From Mycolicibacterium sp. CBMA 226 (GTDB lineage Bacteria; Actinomycetota; Actinomycetes; Mycobacteriales; Mycobacteriaceae), in the NCBI RefSeq assembly GCF_009729075.1, contig NZ_VTGY01000011.1, positions 496,001-560,000 on the forward strand: a stretch of 64,000 bases of DNA, read 5' to 3'. Both the position numbers and the translations under genes were made by a program. Shown in pieces: positions 35,857 to 43,742 of this stretch. The notes under the pieces were generated by a model that searched no databases, was not told where the DNA came from, and worked only from the letters and a program-made list of their open reading frames with translations. The first letter of the stretch is position 1. Every line of letters starts with the position of its first letter.

Positions 35857-37254
35857 CTACGCTACGCGCGACCCGAGCAGCCGGCGGGGAAGGCGCGGGC
35901 GTCGCATGGTGCGCGCCACCCATTCGCCGAGTGTCACCCCGGCGGCCAGCGTGCAGCCCACCATGACGGCGGTGAACAGATTGGAGATGGCCGCCAGGGT
36001 CTGGCCGGCCATGATCTCGGACAGCCCCCGATAGACGGCGAGGCCGGGCACCAGCGGGGTGATGCCGGCGACGGCAACAATGATCGGCGGGACGACGGCG
36101 CGACGGGCCAGCAGGCCACCGGCCAGGCCGACGACCGTGGCGGCAACCGCGGAGGCCACGATCGGGCCCAGGCCCGCGTTCAGGATGGTCCCGACCAGTC
36201 CGGCGCCGACCGCACCCGACGCGAACGAGGTGGTGAGCGCCTTCAGCGAGGCATAACTGGCGAGCGCGAAGGCCGCCGCCGCCAGGCCTCCGGTGAGCAC
36301 CATGATCGGTAGCGGCGCGTACGGGAGCACCTCCTGCTGCATCGGCGGCAGGCTCGCGCCGAGGGCGGACGTCAGTCGCAGTGCGATGCCCACACCGCCG
36401 ACCAGACCTGCGGTGAAGACCATCACCTCGATGAACCGGCCGGCCGCCGTGACGGGCGCACCCGTGATGGCGTCCTGCACCGAACCGACGAGCGACAGCC
36501 CGGCCATGAGCACGATGATGCCGGACACGATGATGCGGTACGGCGCGACGATCGCGCTGTGTTCGATGGCCAGCTTGTAGATGAACGCGGCCGGTACCGT
36601 CGCCATGAAACCGCCCATGACCTGTTGGAAGAAGTACGGCAGGCCGAGTTTGCCGAGGGTGACGTTGGTTCCGTAGATCGCGGCGGTGGTGATGAACGAG
36701 ACGACGGCGAGCGTCGGGCTGCCGCCGAGCATGAGCGTCACCGCGGCTGCCATGAGCGCCCAACCGGACAGCGCGACCTTTCGTGAATACGGATGGTCGG
36801 CGGCGACGATGTGGTCGAGCGCCGCGCGGGCGGGCTTGAGGCCGAGGTGTCCGCGGCCGATCTGCCGGAGCAGTGTGTCCACCTGCTCGAGCCGGGTGTA
36901 GTCCAGCGAGCGGTACTTCACTGTGCGCATGTAGTTGGTGGGCGGCAGGCCGGGACCGCGCCGGGCCGAGACGTGGATGGCGTTGTAGGTGACGTCGACG
37001 GCGCAGTCCGGCAGGCCGTACGTGGCGGCGACGAAGGCGATCTGCTTACTGGTGTCGATGGCGCCGGTGCCGGAGTCCAGCAGTACCTCGCCGACGTTCA
37101 TCGCCAGTTCGACGACCTCGGTGACGGCGTGTTCGTCGCTCAGATCGATGGGCTGCAGTGACGTGATGACGGGCAGGCCCGCGGTGTCGTCGGTGGACGG
37201 CCGATCGCCGAGTACCCGGCGTCGAGCGGCGGCGACGCGATCACGCAGTGTCAC
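35857..37254 (-). CDS. ThrE-type threonine/serine exporter family protein (Rv3737-like)
   Basis: 465 residues. The N-terminal half is the DUF1212/ThrE cytoplasmic domain (LLDSGTGAIDTSKQIAFVAATYGL), followed by ten transmembrane helices with the second ThrE_2 half fused on. In Corynebacterium ThrE exports threonine and serine by proton antiport. GTG start at 37254. The mycobacterial orthologue is of uncharacterised substrate. Confidence 0.85.
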   Translation of the reverse strand: MTLRDRVAAARRRVLGDRPSTDDTAGLPVITSLQPIDLSDEHAVTEVVELAMNVGEVLLDSGTGAIDTSKQIAFVAATYGLPDCAVDVTYNAIHVSARRGPGLPPTNYMRTVKYRSLDYTRLEQVDTLLRQIGRGHLGLKPARAALDHIVAADHPYSRKVALSGWALMAAAVTLMLGGSPTLAVVSFITTAAIYGTNVTLGKLGLPYFFQQVMGGFMATVPAAFIYKLAIEHSAIVAPYRIIVSGIIVLMAGLSLVGSVQDAITGAPVTAAGRFIEVMVFTAGLVGGVGIALRLTSALGASLPPMQQEVLPYAPLPIMVLTGGLAAAAFALASYASLKALTTSFASGAVGAGLVGTILNAGLGPIVASAVAATVVGLAGGLLARRAVVPPIIVAVAGITPLVPGLAVYRGLSEIMAGQTLAAISNLFTAVMVGCTLAAGVTLGEWVARTMRRPRLPRRLLGSRVA

Positions 37255-37284
37255 ACCAGAATCGTAGGTCCCAGCTTGGCTGCT

Positions 37285-37689
37285 CTAGTACGACTGCCCA
37301 TTGGCGTATCGCTCACGACGGAAGTGGCGGCCGTTACCGCGGTTGCGACTCTTGTACGTCGGCAGCTGCGAGTCACAGTTCGGGCAGACCAGCCGCAGGT
37401 TCTCCCGACGGTTGTTCGTCGGGTCGCCGTCGATGTGGTCGAGTACCAGCACCAGTGACTGGTCTTGCCAGGTTGTGTCTCCGCCGCAGATCGCACAGCA
37501 GTTGGATTGAGCGCCGGCGAGGTACTGCCTGATGTAGTGATCGTGATAGGTGGCGACATACGCCTCGCCTGTCTCGAGCCACCGCTTCGTTCGGGCGTCG
37601 CTGCGGGTCGCCGCCTGACATGAGTTACTGCAGTAGATCTTCTGGCTGCGCTTCACGAGCGGAGTGCCACAACCAAGGCATGACCTCAT
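37285..37689 (-). CDS. HNH endonuclease, small phage-type
   Basis: 134 residues. An N-terminal zinc ribbon (CLGCGTP...YCSNSCQ) is followed by an HNH domain with CAICGG, LDHIDGDPTNNRRENLRLVCPNC: Asp-His, Asn and the second cysteine pair are intact. Similar proteins occur in actinophages and as solitary genes. It lies 45 bases past the 3' end of a tRNA-Thr gene, a usual integration site, but no integrase or duplicated attachment sequence is visible. Base composition is slightly less GC-rich than its neighbours. Confidence 0.85.
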   Translation of the reverse strand: MRSCLGCGTPLVKRSQKIYCSNSCQAATRSDARTKRWLETGEAYVATYHDHYIRQYLAGAQSNCCAICGGDTTWQDQSLVLVLDHIDGDPTNNRRENLRLVCPNCDSQLPTYKSRNRGNGRHFRRERYANGQSY

Positions 37690-37733
37690 AGAGCGACGCT
37701 ACGACGAGACACCGACAAGCCGCGGCTGCGTAG

Positions 37734-37808
37734 TGGAGCCCCCGGTCAGGATTGAACTGACGGCCTTCCGCTTACAAGGCGGGTGCTCTACCACTGAGCT
37801 ACGGAGGC
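37734..37808 (-). tRNA. tRNA-Thr (anticodon UGU)
   Basis: A complete cloverleaf of 75 bases including encoded CCA. Acceptor GCCTCCG pairs with CGGGGGC (one G-U), D-arm GCTC/GAGC, anticodon loop CTTGTAA giving TGT, T-arm GTCAG-TTCAATC-CTGAC. Confidence 0.95.
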
Positions 37809-37836
37809 ATGCGGTTCGACGGAACCGTCCCGAATC

Positions 37837-39132
37837 TTAACCTGTGCCCGGACCCGGCTGCTCTTGGCCGTTCTCGCCGCCGGTTCTCTGGGCGGCCCGA
37901 GCCGCTGCCCGCTTGCCGCGCTGGCGGCTCAGGGGGATGCGCCCGGCGATGTTGCTCAGCGGGTTCACCGCGTCGTTGAGCACGAGGACCGCGTCGTACA
38001 GCTTGTCGACGGTCGGTGCGAGCCCGGCGAGCACGGGCGCCAGTTGATTGAGGTTGTCGACGACGTCGTTCAACTTCATCAGCGCGCCATCGGGTGCGGT
38101 GAGGACGTCGATGGCGCCGCCCTCGTCGAGCAGCCGTTCGGCGATGCCGCCCTCGCTCAGCAGTCGGTCCACCAGGCCGCCGTCGGAGAGCATCTTGTCG
38201 ACGGGCCCGCCGTCGCCGAGGAGACGATCGGCAATGCCGTCGGCGCGCAGCACCCGGTCGACCACACCGTTGTCGGCCAACAGTCGGTCGGCGATACCGC
38301 CTTCACCGACCAACCGATCGGCGATGCCTTCCGGTCGAAGGACCCGGTCCACGATGCCGCCGTCGGCGAGCACCTGGTCCACGACGCCGCCTTCGGCGAG
38401 CCCCCGGTCGGCCACGCCACCCGGGGCGAGTACCCGGTCGAGGATGCCGTCCGTGGACAGCAGCCGGTCGACGACGCCGCCGTCGGCGAGGACACGGTCG
38501 GCGGGGCCGCCCGGTTCCAGCAGTCGGTCGACGATGCCGCCAGTACTCAGCAGCCGGTCGACGACGCCGCCGTCGGCGAGGACGCGGTCCGCCGGTCCGT
38601 CCTTGGCGATCAGGCGGGCCGCGATGCCGTCTTCGCTGAGTACCCGGTCCACGACACCGTCCGGGGCGAGCACCTGTTCGGCGAAGCCGCCGGGGGCGAG
38701 TACTCGGGACAACGCGCCTTCGTCGGATGTCAATTGGTCCAACAGGCCACCGTCGAGCGTCAGCTGGTCGATGACGCCGCCGGGTGCCAGTGCCCGTGTC
38801 ACGGCGCCGCCTTCGGCGGTCAGGCGGTCGAGGAGGCCGCCGTCCTGGCTGATCTGATCGACCAGGCCACCCGGGCGGAGCAACCGATCGAGCACGCCGC
38901 CGGGTGCCAGTGCCCGGCCCAGCGGAGCGTCGTCGTCGATCAGACGGGTGAGGCGGCCGGCCCGGCTCAGCGTGTCATCGAGGCCGAGCATGGACATGAC
39001 GGGCGAGCCCACGCTGGTGTCGCCGAGCGCGTGTTGCACGCTGGACAGCGTGCCGCTGGCGATCTCGAGACCTGCACTGGCGATCTTGAGTGGCGTCGAA
39101 GCGAGGTCTGACAGGGCTTTACCCAGATCCAT
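37837..39132 (-). CDS. decapeptide-repeat protein of unknown function
   Basis: 431 residues. The N-terminal about 67 residues are helical (KALSDLASTPLKIASAGLEI). Residues 78-347 are 27 uninterrupted 10-residue repeats with consensus [GDE]-G-[VIL]-[VAL]-D-[RQ]-[LV]-L-x-[DEP], for example GGVVDRLLST, and a degenerate unit on each side. A conserved-looking helical segment follows (LNQLAPVLAGLAPTVDKL), then NPLSNIAGRIPLSRQ and a basic, Gln/Gly-rich tail. No signal peptide or clear transmembrane span. The regular Gly-Gly turn plus amphipathic hydrophobic/charged pattern suggests a solenoid or membrane/lipid-surface scaffold. It is divergent from phoP, the position of Rv0756c. Confidence 0.75.
   Translation of the reverse strand: MDLGKALSDLASTPLKIASAGLEIASGTLSSVQHALGDTSVGSPVMSMLGLDDTLSRAGRLTRLIDDDAPLGRALAPGGVLDRLLRPGGLVDQISQDGGLLDRLTAEGGAVTRALAPGGVIDQLTLDGGLLDQLTSDEGALSRVLAPGGFAEQVLAPDGVVDRVLSEDGIAARLIAKDGPADRVLADGGVVDRLLSTGGIVDRLLEPGGPADRVLADGGVVDRLLSTDGILDRVLAPGGVADRGLAEGGVVDQVLADGGIVDRVLRPEGIADRLVGEGGIADRLLADNGVVDRVLRADGIADRLLGDGGPVDKMLSDGGLVDRLLSEGGIAERLLDEGGAIDVLTAPDGALMKLNDVVDNLNQLAPVLAGLAPTVDKLYDAVLVLNDAVNPLSNIAGRIPLSRQRGKRAAARAAQRTGGENGQEQPGPGTG
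38092..38901 (-). repeat. 27 x 30-bp coding tandem repeat
   Basis: Exactly 810 bp, each 30-bp unit encoding one decapeptide of the protein at 37837 with no insertions or deletions. Units 11-12 and 14-15 are almost identical, indicating a recent 90-bp duplication. Confidence 0.92.
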
Positions 39133-39204
39133 CGGCCAAGTGTATGGCGCCGGTCACATCTGATGTGGCCGAGGTGCGAGGGGCCTGGCAAACGTCTGTA
39201 CGAC

Positions 39205-39222
39205 TCACAGTATCTTCACAGG
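39205..39222 (+). promoter_or_regulatory. PhoP box upstream of phoP
   Basis: TCACAGT-ATCT-TCACAGG: two 7-base direct repeats with a 4-base spacer, matching the mycobacterial PhoP motif TCACAGC-N4-TCACAGC. It lies 44 bases before the phoP start, so autoregulation is expected. An 8-bp imperfect palindrome (GGTCACAT-CTG-ATGTGGCC) is nearby at 39152-39170. Confidence 0.82.
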
Positions 39223-39265
39223 CATCGGGCAGGGAGGATTTAAGGCCTGCGAGGACTATGGCTCC

Positions 39266-39985
39266 ATGGCCATGGCTGCAGTTCCTGAGGCGACACCCGA
39301 AGCACGGATTCTTGTGGTGGACGACGAGACGAACATCGTCGAACTGCTGTCGGTGAGTCTGAAGTTCCAGGGGTTCGAGGTGCACTCCGCCTCCAACGGC
39401 CCCGCCGCGCTCGACAAGGCCCGCGAAGTGAAGCCCGACGCGGTGATCCTCGACGTGATGATGCCGGGCATGGACGGGTTCGGCGTGCTGCGCCGGATGC
39501 GGGCCGACGGCATCGATGCGCCGGCACTCTTCCTCACCGCCCGCGACAGCCTGCAGGACAAAGTGGCTGGCCTGACGCTCGGCGGCGACGACTACGTCAC
39601 CAAGCCGTTCAGCCTGGAAGAGGTCGTGGCCCGGCTCCGGGTGATCCTGCGCCGCACCGGCCGCGGCGTCGAAGAGCCGCGCAGCGCCCGGCTGACGTTC
39701 GCCGATATCGAGCTCGACGAGGACACCCACGAAGTGTGGAAGGCCGGCGAACCGGTCTCGCTGTCGCCCACTGAGTTCACCCTGCTGCGCTACTTCATCA
39801 TCAACGCGGGCACCGTGCTGTCGAAGCCGAAGATCCTCGACCACGTGTGGCGCTACGACTTCGGCGGCGACGTGAACGTCGTCGAGTCCTATGTGTCGTA
39901 CCTCCGCCGCAAGATCGACACCGGCGAGAAGCGACTGCTCCACACTCTGCGTGGGGTCGGTTATGTCCTGCGCGAGCCGCGGTGA
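39266..39985 (+). CDS. phoP: response regulator PhoP
   Basis: 239 residues. Receiver domain with phospho-acceptor Asp63 (AVILDVMMPGMDGFGVL) and conserved Thr/Lys (LFLTARDS, YVTKPFS). C-terminal OmpR-type winged helix (VSLSPTEFTLLRYF, VLSKPKILDHVWRYDFGGDVNVVESYVSYLRRK). Most of the protein is identical by eye to M. tuberculosis PhoP (Rv0757), which controls complex lipid synthesis, ESX-1 secretion and pH adaptation. ATG 39266 is used; ATG 39272 is possible. The TGA stop is inside a short dispersed repeat. Confidence 0.97.
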   Translation: MAMAAVPEATPEARILVVDDETNIVELLSVSLKFQGFEVHSASNGPAALDKAREVKPDAVILDVMMPGMDGFGVLRRMRADGIDAPALFLTARDSLQDKVAGLTLGGDDYVTKPFSLEEVVARLRVILRRTGRGVEEPRSARLTFADIELDEDTHEVWKAGEPVSLSPTEFTLLRYFIINAGTVLSKPKILDHVWRYDFGGDVNVVESYVSYLRRKIDTGEKRLLHTLRGVGYVLREPR

Positions 39986-40004
39986 TGAGCGCTTGCGCGA
40001 AGAA
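39983..40004 (+). repeat. short dispersed repeat, copy 2
   Basis: Same 22 bases as at 8677 (TGATGAGCGCTTGCGCGAAG plus AA). The first TGA is the phoP stop. Confidence 0.75.
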
Positions 40005-40014
40005 CAAATAGCGC

Positions 40015-40036
40015 TGATGAACGCTTGCGCGAAGAA
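40015..40036 (+). repeat. short dispersed repeat, copy 3
   Basis: TGATGAACGCTTGCGCGAAG plus AA, one base different from copy 2 and 32 bases downstream of it. Both lie in the phoP-phoR gap. Confidence 0.75.
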
Positions 40037-40093
40037 CAGACTGCTCTGACCACTATCGGCCATTACTGGCGGAACATCGCCAACAATGGAGTG

Positions 40094-41578
40094 ATGACAC
40101 GCCTGCGTGCACGCGGCATTCCCCTGCGGGTGGGGCTGGTCGCCGCGACCGTGCTGCTCGCGGCCTGCGGTCTGCTGGCCTCCGGCGTCGCTGTCACGTC
40201 GATCATGCAGCACAGCCTCATCAACCGCGTGGACGAGACGCTGCTCGACGCTTCGCGCAGCTGGGCGCAGGAACCGCGGCGGATTCCGGTCGCCCCCATC
40301 GAAGGTCCGAACCCGGCGCGGCCACCCTCGAACTTCTACGTCCGTGGCATCGACCCCGACGGCCGGCAGTGGATCGCTGTCAACGACAACGACGCGCAGC
40401 CGGCATTGCCGGACAACAACGACGTCGGCCCCGTTCCGACGACGGTCGACTCGATCCAGCATTCCGACGTGAAATGGCGCGCCATGACGGTGCGTGGCCC
40501 GGGCGGCGAATTGACGACCGTCGCGATCGATCTTTCCGACGTGGCGTCGACTGTGCGCGCGCTGGCCTGGTCGCAGGTCGGCATCGGTGCCGCGGTGCTG
40601 CTGATCCTGGGCATCGCCGGCTATCTCGCGGTGCACCGCAGCCTGCGTCCGCTGGACGAGGTGGAGCGCACGGCCGCGGACATCGCCGCCGGACAGCTCG
40701 ACCGTCGTGTTCCCGAGCGGGACTCACGCACCGAGGTCGGCCGATTGTCGTTGGCGCTCAACGGAATGCTGGCGCAGATTCAGAACGCCGTCGCCTCGTC
40801 GGAGCAGTCGGCGGAAACGGCGCGGACGTCCGAGGTCCGGATGCGGCGGTTCATCACCGACGCCAGTCATGAGCTGCGGACGCCGCTGACCACCATCCGC
40901 GGCTTCGCCGAGCTGTATCGGCAGGGCGCCGCCAGTGACGTCGAGATGCTGATGAGCCGGATCGAGAGCGAGGCCCGCCGCATGGGTCTGCTGGTCGAGG
41001 ATCTGCTGCTCCTGGCACGGCTGGACCAACAGCGGCCGCTCGAGCACCGCCCCGTCGACCTGTTGATCCTGGCGACCGATGCGGTGCACGACGCGCGGTC
41101 GATCGCACCGCAGCGGAAGGTGTCGCTGGAGCTGCTGGACGGGCCCGGCACGCCCGAAGTGCTGGGCGACGAAGCCCGGCTGCGCCAGGTGCTGGGCAAC
41201 CTGGTGATGAACGCGATTCAGCACACCCCGGAGACCGCTGGCATCACCGTGCGCGTCGGCACGGCCGACGGCGACGCGGTGATGGAGGTCTGCGACCAGG
41301 GGTCCGGACTCTCGGCCGAAGACGCGGAGCGCATCTTCGAACGCTTCTACCGCACGGACTCGTCACGCACCCGGACCAGTGGCGGCACCGGCCTCGGTCT
41401 GTCGATCGTCGACTCGCTGGTGCGTGCGCACGGCGGCGTTGTCACCGTGACCACCGCGCCGGCCCACGGCTGCCGGTTCACGGTGCGGCTGCCGCGCGTG
41501 GGCGGCGCGGCCGACTCTGCCGAATTAGCCGGCGGTGCCGAGGGCGGCGATGATCTTGGCCTGAGCCTCATCGAGTGA
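40094..41578 (+). CDS. phoR: sensor histidine kinase PhoR
   Basis: 494 residues. First transmembrane helix about 11-35, a periplasmic sensor loop of about 130 residues, and a second helix near 160-180. Then come a HAMP domain ([20 protein letters not shown]), H-box [15 protein letters not shown] with the phosphorylated His, N-box [12 protein letters not shown] and G boxes ([13 protein letters not shown]). It matches M. tuberculosis PhoR (Rv0758), which phosphorylates PhoP. I start at ATG 40094 (GTG 40091 is adjacent); an upstream TTG would place the N-terminus inside the repeat. Its 3' end overlaps the convergent HIT gene by 54 bases. Confidence 0.95.
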   Translation: MTRLRARGIPLRVGLVAATVLLAACGLLASGVAVTSIMQHSLINRVDETLLDASRSWAQEPRRIPVAPIEGPNPARPPSNFYVRGIDPDGRQWIAVNDNDAQPALPDNNDVGPVPTTVDSIQHSDVKWRAMTVRGPGGELTTVAIDLSDVASTVRALAWSQVGIGAAVLLILGIAGYLAVHRSLRPLDEVERTAADIAAGQLDRRVPERDSRTEVGRLSLALNGMLAQIQNAVASSEQSAETARTSEVRMRRFITDASHELRTPLTTIRGFAELYRQGAASDVEMLMSRIESEARRMGLLVEDLLLLARLDQQRPLEHRPVDLLILATDAVHDARSIAPQRKVSLELLDGPGTPEVLGDEARLRQVLGNLVMNAIQHTPETAGITVRVGTADGDAVMEVCDQGSGLSAEDAERIFERFYRTDSSRTRTSGGTGLGLSIVDSLVRAHGGVVTVTTAPAHGCRFTVRLPRVGGAADSAELAGGAEGGDDLGLSLIE

Positions 41579-41929
41579 TTCAGGCGTCGGGTTGCGGTCG
41601 ACGTTGGCGAACCCGAAGTCGGACAGGTTGCGGGCCGGGAACACGTGCACGTGCAGGTGCGGCACCTCGAGCCCGGCGATGATGACGCCGGCCCGTTCGG
41701 TATCGAAGGCTTTGCACACCGCGCGGCCGATCTTCTGCGACACCGCCATCACCTTGTTGAACAGCCCAGGGTCCAGGTCCTGCCAGTTGTCCACCTCGGC
41801 TCGGGGCACGACGAGCGTGTGGCCCTGCGTCATGGGCTCGATGGTCAGGAACGCGACGACGTCGTCGTCCTCGTAGACGAAGCGGCCCGGCAGGTCGCGG
41901 TTGATGATCATGGTGAACACGGACGGCAT
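41525..41929 (-). CDS. HIT-family nucleotide hydrolase (Rv0759c-like)
   Basis: 134 residues. Histidine triad HLHVHVFP near residue 90, with upstream [12 protein letters not shown] and an AFLTIEP strand. HIT proteins hydrolyse or transfer nucleoside monophosphates from small-molecule adducts. Start at 41929 ([10 protein letters not shown]) was chosen because this N-terminus resembles Rv0759c. The last 54 bases are antisense to the end of phoR, so the two transcripts overlap. Confidence 0.9.
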   Translation of the reverse strand: MPSVFTMIINRDLPGRFVYEDDDVVAFLTIEPMTQGHTLVVPRAEVDNWQDLDPGLFNKVMAVSQKIGRAVCKAFDTERAGVIIAGLEVPHLHVHVFPARNLSDFGFANVDRNPTPESLDEAQAKIIAALGTAG

Positions 41930-42031
41930 GGTGACGAGCATAGTGCTGCGTCTCATGGCCGCGAATGGCCACTTGCCACACGGATTTTCGCGAAAAGCGT
42001 GTCGTAATCCCCGATAAGCCGGGACCGAGGC

Positions 42032-42445
42032 TTACTCGGCAGGCTGCTCGAACTTCATGGCCTCGAGGTTCCAGTAACCCCGCAGGTTGGTAATGAGGCC
42101 CTCGGCGTTGACCTTGTACGTGAAGGGGCCGCGGACAGTGGCCACGAAGCCGTTCGGGAACTCGGTGCGCAGCACCAGGATGTAGGCGATCTCGAGGGGC
42201 GAGCTCGACGGGAACGTCTCCTCGCAGGTGATCGTCAACTGATTGGGCCCGATGTTGGTGTCGTAGAAGGCGGCGAGGGCCTCCTTGCCCTTCACGCCGG
42301 TGCCGTCGGGGTTGGTGACCGACTCGCCGATCGGATCTTCGACGACGATGTCGTCGGCCATCAGGGCCAGCCAGCCTTCACGGTCGTGGCTCTGGACGCA
42401 ACGCCACGACGACTGCGAGGCGGTGACTACGGGGCGCTCGGACAA
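42032..42445 (-). CDS. NTF2-like steroid-isomerase-fold protein (Rv0760c-like)
   Basis: 137 residues of SnoaL/ketosteroid-isomerase fold: SSWRCVQSHDREGWLALMADDIVVEDPIG, CEETFPSSSPLEIAYILVL, GLITNLRGYWNLEAM. The M. tuberculosis orthologue Rv0760c binds steroids in its conical pocket. The start is TTG (complement of 42443-42445), chosen because GGAAGGA lies just upstream and the N-terminus then matches the orthologue. An ATG 11 codons earlier would fall inside a perfect hairpin. Confidence 0.85.
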   Translation of the reverse strand: MSERPVVTASQSSWRCVQSHDREGWLALMADDIVVEDPIGESVTNPDGTGVKGKEALAAFYDTNIGPNQLTITCEETFPSSSPLEIAYILVLRTEFPNGFVATVRGPFTYKVNAEGLITNLRGYWNLEAMKFEQPAE

Positions 42446-42467
42446 GGGTTTTCCTTCCAAATCATGC

Positions 42468-42502
42468 CGAGACGGCATTCCAGCAGCTGGAATGCCGTCT
42501 CG
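42468..42502 (-). terminator. perfect 16-bp hairpin between adhB and the NTF2-like gene
   Basis: CGAGACGGCATTCCAG, loop CAG, then its exact complement. There is no U-run. It lies 16 bases after the alcohol dehydrogenase stop and 22 bases before the next start, so it may attenuate or stabilise transcripts within the operon. Confidence 0.75.
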
Positions 42503-42518
42503 GGGTGATGCGTCTCGC

Positions 42519-43649
42519 TCAGCGGTCGGCGTCGGTGTACCGGATGACGCCGCGGATGTTGCGGCCCTCGAGCATGTCCTTGTAGCCCTCGTTGATCTGC
42601 TCCAGCTTGTACTGGCGGGTGACCATGTCGTCGAGGTTGAGGCGGCCGGCCTTGTACATCGCCAGCAGTGACGGGATGTCGTGGTGCGGGTTGCCGCCGC
42701 CGAAGATGGTGCCCTGCAGGCGCTTCTGCATCAGCGTCAGCATCGACAGGTTCAGCTTCACGTCCAGGCTGGCCATGTTCGCGACCGCGGTCACGACGCA
42801 CGTGCCGCCCTTGCTGGTGATGTTCAGGTAGTTGTCGATGTCCTCGCCGTGCAGCTCACCGACGGTGACGATGGTCTTGCTGGCCATGCGGCCTTCGGTG
42901 ACCTCGGCGACGCCGGCCATGGCGCTGAAGATGTCCGGGTAGGCGTGGGTGGCGCCGAACTTCAGGGCGTTGTCGCGTTTGAACTCAACGGGATCCACGA
43001 CGAAGACGTTGCGGGCGCCGGCATTGAGCGCACCCTGCAGGGCGCCGGTGCCGACACCGCCGACGCCGACGATGCAGACGTCGTCGCCGGGGCGGACGTC
43101 GCCGCTGCGGACGGCCGAGCCGTAGCCGGTGGTGACGCCGCAACCGACCAGGCAGGCGACCTCGAACGGGATGGTCGGGTCGATCTTCACGACCGAGCTC
43201 TTGTGGACGACCATGTACGGGCTGAAAGTGCCGAGCAGGGTCATCGGAAGTACCGGCGTGCCGTCGGCGGCGTGGACGCGGTGGGTGCCGTCGGAGACGG
43301 CGGTGCCGGTCAGCAGGTACATACCCAGATCGCACAGATTGCGCATGCCGGCCTGACAGGACGGGCATTCACCACACGACGGGATGAACGACAGCACGAC
43401 GTGGTCGCCAACCGCGATGTGGTCGACGCCGGGGCCCACCTCGACGACGACGCCCGCGCCCTCGTGACCGCCGAGAACGGGGAATCCGGCCATCGGGATG
43501 TCACCGGTCACCAGGTGGTGGTCCGAGTGGCACATGCCCGAGGCTTCCATCTGGATCTTGACCTCGTCCTTGACGGGGTCACCGATCTCGATCTCCTCGA
43601 TCGACCACGGCTTGTTGAACTCCCAGATGAGAGCACCTTTTGTCTTCAC
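42519..43649 (-). CDS. adhB: NDMA-type zinc alcohol dehydrogenase AdhB (Rv0761c-like)
   Basis: 376 residues, medium-chain dehydrogenase. Catalytic zinc ligands lie in GMCHSDHH and GGHEGAGVV, the structural zinc cysteines in CGECPSCQAGMRNLC, and the NAD fold in CIVGVGGVGTGALQ. The length and N-terminus (MKTKGALIWEFNKPWSIEEI) match the mycothiol/NDMA-dependent group of actinobacterial alcohol dehydrogenases. GTG start with GGAAGG 8 bases upstream. A KstR-like palindrome lies 17-30 bases before the start. The natural alcohol is unknown. Confidence 0.92.
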   Translation of the reverse strand: MKTKGALIWEFNKPWSIEEIEIGDPVKDEVKIQMEASGMCHSDHHLVTGDIPMAGFPVLGGHEGAGVVVEVGPGVDHIAVGDHVVLSFIPSCGECPSCQAGMRNLCDLGMYLLTGTAVSDGTHRVHAADGTPVLPMTLLGTFSPYMVVHKSSVVKIDPTIPFEVACLVGCGVTTGYGSAVRSGDVRPGDDVCIVGVGGVGTGALQGALNAGARNVFVVDPVEFKRDNALKFGATHAYPDIFSAMAGVAEVTEGRMASKTIVTVGELHGEDIDNYLNITSKGGTCVVTAVANMASLDVKLNLSMLTLMQKRLQGTIFGGGNPHHDIPSLLAMYKAGRLNLDDMVTRQYKLEQINEGYKDMLEGRNIRGVIRYTDADR

Positions 43650-43665
43650 CGCACGTGCCTTCCAC

Positions 43666-43679
43666 TAGAACCTGTTTCA
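43666..43679. promoter_or_regulatory. KstR-like operator upstream of adhB
   Basis: TAGAACCTGTTTCA fits TNNAACNNGTTNNA, the consensus of the cholesterol-catabolism repressor KstR, at every fixed position. Located in the 93-base gap between adhB and the preceding gene. Confidence 0.6.
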
Positions 43680-43742
43680 GTTAGCGTAGAGGGAATAGTT
43701 ACGTTCGTCACACCCCACCCCCCAACCAACTGCTTGGCCGGT

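Noticed and set aside
37690..37733. attachment-site duplication at the tRNA-Thr 3' end
   Set aside because: I looked for a second copy of the tRNA 3' end beyond the HNH gene and found none.
38092..38901. CRISPR-like array (30-bp periodicity)
   Set aside because: The repeats are contiguous without spacers, imperfect and in frame, encoding decapeptides.
40025..40093. PhoR start at TTG 40025
   Set aside because: It would translate through the short dispersed repeat; ATG 40094 puts the first membrane helix near the N-terminus as in PhoR orthologues.
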